A stretch of DNA of 64,000 bases from Nectonema munidae (Eukaryota; Nematomorpha; Nectonematoida; Nectonematidae), in the NCBI GenBank assembly GCA_030549495.1, contig JAUIRK010000268.1, forward strand, positions 1 to 64,000, written 5' to 3'. The notes under the pieces are model-generated. The model made no database searches and had not been told where the DNA came from. It worked only from the letters and a program-made list of their open reading frames with translations. Positions 51,201-63,200 of the stretch are shown one piece after another (the first letter of the stretch is position 1; the number at the start of each line of letters is the position of its first letter). The position numbers and the translations under genes are program-made.

Positions 51201-54200
51201 TCTAGTCTCTCTACGTGGCTACGGGCCTGTACGTAGACACACATGCATAGTGCATATTTATATTTCAAAATATTACCAGACTTATAAAACTGATAATAAT
51301 TCAAAGAGTGAAAAACAAACATAATGATTGGATAAGTTTTTCCAATTTGACTTTGCGCTTTTGGCTTATTTCGTATATAAATAATTTTTTTCTAATCAGT
51401 TTTTCAAAAATGCTGTATGAGTTTTCATTTGTGGTTCCTTATGAAAATATACACATCAACATTCAACGTATGTACAATCCTTCTAATTGTATTTTTATAA
51501 CTCATAGAAAAACGTTACACGAATATATTGAAGGCAATGGCGACCTTTTTATGCGCCTATATGTTGATAATAAATTAAATTCTCATTTGATCAAATTTAA
51601 AATTTTTTTTAATTTTTATAGTTATATTTCTTTGGTAATGGATATTAAATGTGAAAAATAATAATAAAAAGTTTTAGGTTTTGAAAAAATATTATGAAAT
51701 ATGTTTTATTTGTAAAATTTAAGAGCAAGATTCTTTCATTGAAATGGGAAAATAAAATAAAGCGTAAATATAATTTAATTAACTAATTTGTAAAATGACA
51801 ACTTTATTTTGAGTAAAATTTATAAAAAATAAAAACAGAAACTCAATTTTAGAATGTATAGATAATATAACTTTTATGTTCTATTGTCATTAATGGGTGT
51901 TCACCTTCAAGAAAACACCTAATGCACCAAAAGAGGAAAATGATAAATTTGAGTTTGCTATTATTATACTATACCAGATTTATATTTTGAGTTCACACGC
52001 TTCTAGAGCGGCGTTTTTCAAAGTGTGTGTTCCGACCCTTCAGTGGGTCGCGTGAAAAATAAAATGGGTCGTGACAAAAAGAAAGGACATATAAATTGTC
52101 AATGCTGAATAAATGAACCTAGTGATCAGAGTTTGTCTTATTACACCTAAGTATTATGGGTCACGATGCAAACTGTGGTTCTTGCTATGGGCCGCAGCAA
52201 AAAAAGTTTGAAAAAGGCTGCCCTAGAGGGTGGTGTAGAGAAACACGCAGGCCTGGATGAACTATTAGGCAAAATAAGCACGTGCTTAGGGCATCAAGGA
52301 AGGATCTCGCACTTAAATATTATAGTTCAAAAAGTATCATTTTCGAATAAGTTTTTATTTGTTATAATTTTTAGGATCATTATAAACTTATACGTTTTCT
52401 CGAAGCTCTTATTAACGACAATGGCAACTTCTCCACAAAATACCACAGTTCTCTTGAAAATAAGGACAAGTATTTTTTAATTAATATAAAAGTTGCTTTA
52501 GTGATGATGAGAATAATAATACTTTATTTAATTGTAAGATTCTGATTATTAAAAGTTCACAAAATTTAGTGTATGTTCCTCAAATCTAGAATACAAAATT
52601 GTGTTAAAATGTTAAGACATTTCTATAAAAATAATAGCTATTGATAAGTAAAAATTTTTATTTCAATTTCATCATTACAATTTTTTTACTTAAAAACAGT
52701 TAACATTTTAAATTTTCAATACCCTTTTTTTTAAAAAAACTATATTTTGTATTTTTTTCAATAATAATAAATAAAAAGGCAATATATTTTATTGATTTTT
52801 TATAGAGGAGTAAAAAATCGCTTTTGCCTCTCTTCATTAGTTGTGATAAATTTGTGTATAAAAATAAGGATATAATATGAGACTTTAAATTTATAAAAAT
52901 GGTAAATAAAAATTCTACAGTAGGGATTTTTTTAATTAATAAAGCGCTTCTTTGCTTATGTAGGGGGAAAAATTTGAATTTTATTTTTGCTTTCTCTACT
53001 TTTCTGCCCAAAAATAATCTTATTCAAAAAATTTGATATAAGTTTAAAAAATTTCAAATAAAAAAGTGATATTTAAAATATAGACTTTTTAAAACTATCC
53101 TTTATTTATGCATATCAGAAATATTTCTTACCTCCTTAAGCTTATAAATATCATAACATTTGAATACATAAAACTCAGTTTTAATCAATAAAATAGTTTG
53201 TCTTTCTATTTATTATTTTTAAAAAATACGAAAATATAGTGGGGTATTAAATATGTAAACCACGTTTTAGCGCTGTGATTGACGTGTGTGTGGACTGTGG
53301 ATGTATGTATATTCGTATCTGTGTATATCTTGAAGCATTTCCCCGTCTTCTGAGTTTTCTTTTCGAGAGGCAAAAAGAATTTTGGCTAATATATCTCTTT
53401 TGAAATTGCTTTTCAAATAATATATTATAAAATTAAAAAGTGAAATACAAGTGTATAATACTCTACTCTATTCTACTACAAGTTTTATTTGTGTGAAAAA
53501 ACTTTAAATTTAATTTTTGGTCATTATGATTATTTAAGATAATTTTGAATAAATGGGCATTTATTCCATCTAAAACAGCGGTTCTTAACCCAAATTTTGG
53601 TCGCCTGCAATTTTTTGGGTCACCAAGAGCCAATGAGAAACGGGAAGATAAAAAAATCTTGAAATAACAAAAATAAAACTTAATTATACGAGTAGAAAAC
53701 AATAAATTTACGAGTCAATTCGCTATTCTCTCGTCCATGCAACTGTATACACTTGTATGCAAGTAAAAACAATTCAATGCATACTTAGTGCCTATTTTGT
53801 TTCAATCGAATAATAATAACAACAATCAATTTTACGGCTAATGTTCCCAGCACACTGAAGTTTAGCCGGTGTTTACCAATATGGCATTTTAGATAAAATT
53901 AAACTAATCTCTCATTATTTTGCGTCTCCATTCATCTCTATTTTGCTCGTCCCCTAATGTTAAATGTCCTTTGCTCATGTCTTTTTTGACTATTTCTATC
54001 CATGTCATCTTTGGCCTGCCTTTACTCTTACCTAAAGTTTGATTTTTATAAGTTTCCTTAATTAGATCAATCGAAGGTCTTCTATTTACATGCCCTAACT
54101 ACCTTAACCTTTGTATTTCTAATACTTTATTTATATCATTTACTTGACATAAACTTATCTTTTCATTACTTATTTTAGCTTTTAAATTAAATTTACACAT

Positions 54201-57200
54201 AATTCTTAGCATCCTCATCTCTGTGGTGTTTAGTCTATTTTTCTCATTGTTTAACCTTTTATAATTCTTCGCCGCCTACTAATACTTTTTCTTCCACTAC
54301 ATCAGTATTTGGGTTGAAACTTAAACAGCAGCTACACTTAAAATTTGTTGTATTTATCAAACTGCCCTTAATGTTTGAGCATTTTTTATGTACACCCTTA
54401 TTGCAATGTACACAAAGAATAGAGTTTCTTTTAACTCTTTTTTCGCAAACTCCACATGGATCTATTTTAGAAACTGTATTCTCCGTACCCTTAAAAGAAT
54501 CGCTAATTTTCATCCACTTAGTTTTGCTGGTGTTTATTCTTAAACCTTTTTTCTCTAGTGTCTCATACCATGTGCTAATTCTTCAGAAGATTTTCCTATT
54601 ACTACTATATCATCTGCATATAATATCTCACTCGTATCTTCTTTAATTAAATCCTTAAAAATTTCATCAAGAATGATATTAAATAAAAAGGGGCTTAAAA
54701 TCGAACCCTGATGTTTCAATCAAATATTAATTATATTATAGCCAAAGCGCAATTAACAGAAGTATTGCAACTCTGAAACATTTACAGTAAATATTTGTCA
54801 ATACATGTCAATCAATTTATGAAATGAGAGCATTTTGATTGCCAGCGCTAATATTAGCTAATATTAGCGCCAGACTATTTTTCAGACAGTTACATTTTAA
54901 ACACACTTCAAAAAAATAGTGCAATTGTTGCACAGTAAGACTAGTAAAACTGAATTTCTTTTGTGACACATCATATGTCATACAGCAATACTTTGAACAC
55001 AATCAATATGGCATGGATGAAATTAGCCTTATGATGAATAAAAGCTACTAGTTTTTCCGTGTTGATTTTTCATTATCAGCCATTTTTCATATCTTTTGTT
55101 CTTGTTGTTTTTCACGTAAGTTTATTGGTTACAAATTTCAATAAAATTTTATTAGATCCTGTTTACATAGTAGGTAACATGTCGAAAAAAAGAACATCAC
55201 TTGCTCTTCAACAAAAGTACGATGTAATTAAACTTCTTGATAGTGGCAGAGCAGCTTATAAAATAGCTACTGACATGGGTGTAGGCAAAACTCATATCCA
55301 AACATTAGGAAAAAAGAAAGCACAAGCCTTAGAAGATTATTCTAAATCTTGTTTGTCAACAGTTTCAAAAAGAAAAAACTATCTCACAGGTAATGAAGAG
55401 ATAAACACTCTAACATACAGGGGGTTTATTGACGCTTTGGATAGAGGCCTTCTAGTCAGTGGACCAATTCTCAAAACCAAAGCTTTGAGCTTTGCTGAAG
55501 AACTTGGAGAATAGAATTTTAAAGCTTCAAATGGTTGGCTGGGGCTTTATTCGTAGAAACAAGATTGTTTTTGGCAACATGACAGGCGAAAGAGCAGATA
55601 ATTGCCAATCAACCGTTGAAGAATGGAAATTGAAACTTGAGAAAATTTGTGAATGCTATAAGGAGAAATACATTTTTAATTTAGACAAAACTGGGCATTT
55701 TTTCAAAGACACAACAAAAAAAACTTTTTATTTGAAAGGTAAAAAAAGTTTCGAATTGTTGAATTTGTATAATTTTTGATAATTTTTATGCGAAGAATAT
55801 CCAGGTGGAAAACGGTCAAAGGGAAGAATAACAATAGCACTTTGTGCCAGTATGACTGGAGAAAAAATAAAACCTTTAGTGATTGCAAAAATCAAAGTTT
55901 CCTTGATGTTTTTCAAAAGTGAAGTTGAGCTCTTTACCAGTAGAGTACAAGTTTAATAGAAAAGCTTGGATGACTGGTGAGATTTTTGAAGAATGGCTAC
56001 AAAATTTTTATAGGAAAATGAACGTCCTTGTATTCATTGATAATGCCCCTTGTCATCCCAATCTTAAGCTCAGTAACGTAAAAATTCAAGGGATAATTGA
56101 AGCAATGAAGTTAAAGTTTAGAAAACGACGAGTAAATGTTTTTTTAATTTTTTAATCTACTGAACAATCGCTAATTTTTCTATAGCTTTTCCATATAGTC
56201 AGACAAATGGACAGAGATGAATCAAGATGTATTAATGCAAGTCAACCCTTAAAATCAACACAAATATTGGATGTAATTTTATGGTGTAGTGCAGAAGCAT
56301 GGCAAGAAGTTGAAGAAATCACAATCAAGAAATGTTTCATAAAGGCCGGATTTCGCAATGAAAACATTTCTGTGTGGAATCCTGAGATTGAAGAAGAAAT
56401 ACCTACTGGAGTGAAAATTTTAAGAAGAGATGTTTTCGGGGCTGAGTATGAAGCTGTTGCCAATATTGATAAGGACTTGTACACATGCGATGTTAAGAAT
56501 AGCGTCTTTGACTTACCTGCAAAAGAAGCATTGAAACAGATCGAAAGAGAAAAAGAAGAGACTTCTTTGGGAAGTGATGAAGAAGCAGAAGAAAGTGGCA
56601 CATACTCTTTAAAAGAAGCAATAAAAATTGCGGATAAACTAAAAAAGTTTGTTCTTCATCATGGCTTAGGAAAAGCTCTGGAATACATGGTGAAAACAAG
56701 TTTTGAGCTTGACAAAATGTCAGCAAAATCCTTACACCAAAAAAGGATAACTGATTATTTTAAAGTTTAAATAAATTAATTTTAACTTTTATAATTGTGA
56801 TTCAATCTTCTACGACATTTTGGTTTACAATTTATTGAAGTCAATATTTTGAAATATTTTCACCCTGTTTTTAACGACCACTTGTGCGACCAAAATTAGG
56901 TCTTACTTTGAATGGTCGTTTAGTACAGGTTTGACTGTACTTTATTCTAACTTTTGATTTTTTGCCTGACCGGTGTAAAGTAAACAAGCAAAGTACACAA
57001 GTATATCAGCAACACAAAACTTTTGGAAACAAAATTTAGTGCTTTGAAAAGCTTCAGGTTCTTTTCTTAAAATACAATATTAGATGATTTTAGCAAAAGA
57101 ATAAAATAGATTTTTGTTTAAAATAAGTCTTGCTAAATTATCAAAATCTTATGTGCCCAAATAAGCTAGAAGTCGGAAGAAAAGAACTATGAAAGGTATT

Positions 57201-60200
57201 ATGGAGGATTTTCATGCTTATGAAGGATCTAACATTGGAATCACAAACTATAATTGAAATTTTCCTACCAAATGATCAAATTAATCGAAAATAACAAGTT
57301 TTAAAGTACAATCTAGTAAATTTATGTTGAGAAATAAATTTTAATTCCATAATTAAAATCAAATATTTTTGGAGCAGGTAAAAACAGGAGATCCCTTTCA
57401 ATATTATTATTTTAAAAAATAACTTTAAATAATATTAAAATTAAGTCTGGCAACAAGTAATATAGAAGGAAGCCTTTCTTAAAAAATAAATTTTATTAAA
57501 CCCTTTACTAGTAAAATATCAATTGAGATAATCTTTTAAATTTTTTTTAGTGTTCTATTATTTTAAATAAAATTCTAAATATTTTCTAAAACATTATTTT
57601 TATGGAAAATTTCATAATATAATAATCAATATAAGTAATGTTTAGTGCGAAAGGGTTATAAAATATCTTTATATAGAACTTTTATTATAGGAATAGAATA
57701 ATATTAGAATAATTTTCACCTCTTCAATTATAGTAAAGGCAATCATATAAACATTAAATATAATTATATTAAATTTTTATATTATTTATTTACGCTAAGT
57801 AATGAATAAACTAAAGAAACAAATCTCTTTATTTTTCAAATGGAATATAGATATTTTCCAATATAAACAATAAAATAAATTAAAATGTGATATAATTTCC
57901 TACAAGATAATTATATCATCTGCTGACGTATTATAGAATTTGTAAGTTATGCTTAAACATTTTTTCAATCGCATTTGTTAATGTAATAGTTTTTTTAAAT
58001 ATTTGGAATTGAAAGTAAACATTTGTTTTCATTGAAGTATTTTCATTTACAGGGACACGCATAAGTTTAAATTTGTAAACTTTTTGGCAGACCCATTTGT
58101 TATTTTTTTCTTCAATCATGCACTTGTTTTGTTCTCTATCGTTTAACAAAGTAAATGAGTATGGTCCTTAAGATTCTGATCGAGATAAAAAATATATGAA
58201 ATTACTTTTCAAATATGTGGAAGTCGATTTATTTATAGATGAGGAAGAGTTGTAGACTGAATGATGTATAATAATTCAGTATTATATATATTCTATCTTG
58301 TATAATAAATGATTGGTTGATTAAACATAGGCATTAATATTCATGAACTTTTACAGAATTTATTTAAGTATGTTTAGTGATTCACTTTGATCATAGATAT
58401 CTTTTTGTAAATATTTCTGCTCAAAAATGTGTATGCGTTGTCAAATATTCATGTGTATTTGCTTCTTTTTTTCTTTATCTTTAACATTACTTCCGTGTTT
58501 ACACTTCAATCTTTTCTAAAAGCTGTCATTTGAAGGGATATAATATCTGCATCTAATTCTTTCGCTTTTCATTTACTGATATGCAGTACACCAGCATTTT
58601 TGCTTTTAGGTAATTTTTAACTTTTTTCATTCCTAATGTTGACTCAAAGGTGAAACCTAAATCTTGAAATTTTACTTATAAAATATGCCTTGGCTTAAAT
58701 CTTCAGATATGAACTGTAAAAATAAAATATAAAAAGATGTGAAAAAAAGTTATATATTTTAAATGTGATTAAGTCAGATCTGCAGCTTTTTGAAAGTATT
58801 TGAGAGGGAGGATGCAAGCAAGCATTTTTAAAAATAAATTATATATTTTTGTATTACATACATAAGAAACAAAATGTTTTAGTTGCAAAAATATTATTGG
58901 ATGCAACTCTCGTAAATAAGGATTTGGTGTCTCTTATGAAATGTTTTTCTTGCGCTTTCCACAACCAGTACCCAAGGGAGTATCATAGATGGAAAAATCT
59001 GGAAATTTTGCTATAGATGAAAGGATTTCTTTCAATATACGAGTCCTTATTAGCATCATTTTTTGTTTCTTTTTCTGATTTTCTACTAAATGGTAATGTC
59101 TATTTGACACTTGGCTCTTTTATTTCATCACAAATATCCGAAGTACGCAAAGATTCTTTGATTATATACATTTTTTTGACTTTATCATATCAATAATTTC
59201 TCTTAAAAATGAGACCTGCTGATGCAAACCTTAGTCTATCATGTTAATAACTTTTTAAATGCTAAAGTCCTCTTAACGCCACATGACTTCAATGTCTTAA
59301 TACATTCGTTGTTTTTGAATGGAATCTTACAAACTTTCCTTCATGCAAACATATTACTCAAGGCTGTTATATTAAATTTTTAAATAGTTTGTCTTGATGA
59401 TGCCATGACAAATTTTACATGTTCTAACAGTTGTTATCACGAAAAGAAAGATTAGGATTAATTTTTTTGCGTCTTTTTTCGTTAAATGATTTGAAATATT
59501 TTTATTAGCTCTGCACCTCCCGATTCTTCCCTTTCTCAACAAAATGAAAGGATAAAGGAATATGAAGTAACGATTGAAGATTTACAAGAGAAACTTTGTC
59601 TTTCATCCAAAGTATCCTTAAAATATTTTTCTTAACATATTTGTTTTTTATTTTCAAAGTTGTGAAATATAGTTTCCCAATGCAACACAATCATTGATTT
59701 GAATTATTTTTATATTAATATTTTTAATATTAAATGTGTAATATGTTACTGAATCTTATTTAATTAACTCTTTATTCCAACATATATATAATTTTTAGCA
59801 TTCGAGTTTTCAGAATATACTCTCTCTGTTTGAAATGACTTGAAGACATTTAAACGCGTGCTCATATTTTTGACTTAATAACACTCATTCTAAAAGTTCA
59901 CACAATTCTCATTTTTCCATGGCGCAATTCTTTTTTACTTGAAAATCATCAAAGTTATACTTTGCTTAACAGAAATATCAACTGAAAACAAATTTTGAAT
60001 ATATTTAGTATAATTTAAAAAATTTTCTTATCATTTTTCCATGAAGTATTAAAAGGAGAACAAAACAAATCATTTTTATTTAAAAGCTGCTAATACTCTA
60101 CCTGGGCTTCTTAACCAGTTAAAAATTCGAAATGAAACGTCTCAAGTATGAAATGTGCTGCACTGTATACAATAGATATGGTTGAAAAAATAGAAATTAT

Positions 60201-63200
60201 ATCTCCTAAAATTATTCATATTACCTATAAGATGTATTGCTTATAAGTGCCCGCGCTAAGCGAAAATTTTAGAGGGGGGCTCATTGGGCGCTAATTTTTG
60301 AACTATCAGATTAATCTGCTTCAAGGCGAAAGGAAAACAAATAATGTATTTGCCAAGCCATATCTATCTATACATATTACATTTTCATGAAAGAAAATAT
60401 CATGAATGCTAGATGTTTGGCATATTTTTTAAGGTAATGAAAAAAAATTTAGGGGAGCTTGAAAAATATCTGGGGGGGGGGGGGGTTGTGCCCTAAAATT
60501 TAATATGTAGCGCGGGCTCTGCTTATATAAAAAAACCTGGGGTGCGTCCAGCCCTCAGGGGTGTGAGAGATAGTTGTAGGGGGTGCGAAACAGATCAATA
60601 AACCTTTTGATATAATGCATATTGGCATCTCAACTGATTACATTTTCAATCATTTCAAAAAAAGCACTCAATTTTTTAGTTTCTTTTGCAACAATATATC
60701 TTTGTGAAACAGGGTTTTCCACTCTTCTTCAGTTTAAAAACAAGTCAAGAAATCGTTGAGATGCGCAACATAACACGCCATGCGTCTTGCACTTAGCTAA
60801 AAAGAGCCTTAAATCGCAAAAATAATTGCAAATAAACTTGAACATATTTCTCATTAATTTTAAGCTTTAAATAATTTTTCATTTATTTTAATAAATGTTT
60901 GTGTTTTTTATAAAAAAAAATATATTTTTTTTGTTCTGGAGGTGCTGGACGAATTTTTTACATAAGGGGTAGGAACCTAAAAAGGTTAAGAAATACTGCT
61001 CTTTACAATTATATCAAATCAAAAAATAAATGTTTCAAATTTTTTATCTGCTCTTTCAAATGACTAAACACTTGAAGGATTCTACCAGCGGTTACTATTC
61101 TCTCAACTATTTTTTGTTTTGTCCTATATAAAATTGGTCAATATTGTAACTTAAATCAAAAAACTTTCCTAAATTTCTCAAACTTTTTGATATGCAATCC
61201 TTTTCTGCTTAAAAAGAGCAAATGAAAATAGATGTTTTTTCGATTCAATCACCCTTCATTTTTAATTTACAAATTATTTTTAGGAAGTTAAAATTTTAAC
61301 CTCACGTATAGAAAGTTATGAGATAATAAAATCTCATCAGGACACAAATCTTCCAACTTCAGTGAACGAATCCATGGATGAAAAAGATGAACAAATAAAG
61401 CAACTCTTAGCTGAGGGTAATTTATATTAGAAAATTATTATTCTATTCCTATAAAAGTTATCTTATAACCCTTTCGTACTAAACACTACTTATATTGATT
61501 ATTATATTATGAAATTTTTCATAAAAATAATGTTTTAGAAAATATTTAGTTCATTATGTAATAATGGTTTTAGTTTCTAAAATTATTCATGGTCTAATTT
61601 TACAATGTATGGTTATTTAGAATTTTATTTAAAATAATAGCACACTAAAAAGAAAATTTAAAATATTATCTCAATTGCTATTTTAATAGTAAAGGGTTTA
61701 ATTAAATTTATTTTTAAAGAAAGGCTTCCCCTTCTATATTACTTGTTGCCAAACTATTTTTTTAATTTTAATATTATTTAATGGGTTATTTTTTAAAATA
61801 ATCTTGTTTTTACCTGCTCCAAAATTATTTGATTTTAATTATAGAATTAAAATTTATTTCTCAACATAAACGCTTAGTCTCAATCATTTTTAGTCATCAT
61901 TGTTTCACTTGTTATTTAATTACTACCTTTAATGTATATCTAATATATACAGTAGCGTAATTAGATAGTGGATTGGACAATGGACATGTATGACCTCCTT
62001 CCAAGTACCATTTACTTCGTCATATATATATATATCATTATCCGTCATCTGATCTTTTATACTTTTCTGTTTTTTCGCTCGTCAAAGACAAAGATTTAAT
62101 TATTCAGCCCCCGGTTTTTTGAAAACTCACTCCAGCGATTTGTGAATTTGTCTATCATTGAAGATTCAAAAGTCGGCTTTACTCAACAAGATACGAGTAC
62201 TTGATAGTTAGTTACGAAATTCAAGACTATCAAGTTGTCTTAAAATCAATAGAAGTTTTTATTCAAGTAATACTAACGATTGGCAGAAATACCATAGACT
62301 AATTCTTCTTTGAACTCTTGGCTATATTCTAACAATCTAAAGAAATCTTCATACATTCAATTACAACTATTAATATATTTTCTTGCTAACATGCATTTCG
62401 CCCGAGTCAAACTGGGAAGCAAATTTTTCTTTTGTTCCTTCTATTGCGAAACTTGGAGTTACACGTTATTTCGTTCCGCCAAACAATAGACAGCCTCGAA
62501 GACGACACAACGGTTTAGAAAGAAATAGTGATCTTTCAAAATTTCTCCGCTAACATCTTCACTTCTGAGACGCTGCTCACTTTCTTCATCTTATTTGCAC
62601 TCTTTCTTTTTCAAATATTGTTTCCCACATCATCTCGTTTCTGAATCAAGAACATCCTCCGAACAATTCTTGTTTGATTTTTCATAATGAATGTGCTCTA
62701 TGTACGTAGAAGAGGTGTTCATTTTAAGCCATTGATGAATCTTCGTAGGAAGAAATTGATAATCCTACATATGCTTTATTGCTGTATTCTTGCCATCCGA
62801 AAGCGTAGACTTATGGGCAGATCATACAAGACATCTTCAATCAATCTCTTATTCTTGAATATTCAAATCTATAAGCTCCTCAACTTTGAGTAAGAATTCA
62901 AACATCATTTCGCTATTTATTCGAAGAAGGCAACCTCACTTCAAATAAGTCATGATAGATCTTTCCATCTCTACTTTCTTATGTTGTTGAATCACATATA
63001 GTGGTAAAAGGCATGTATGCTTCCCGAACTGGAATAAAAGGGGTTAATGCCTTCGAAATTGCCTCTGGGTAAATATAACATGTCCTTAACCGAGTGACTG
63101 TCCACTGCGCCTATTTCAGTAAAAAATAATTGACACTTTCACAACTCGCAAAAGTCCTTAGTGACATTCACTTCTATTTAAAGATCTCAAATAAAATGTG

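Noticed and set aside
51308-51661. 117-codon plus-strand ORF
   Set aside because: No family resemblance, low-complexity AT composition, inside a TMF1 intron and no splice-phase role.
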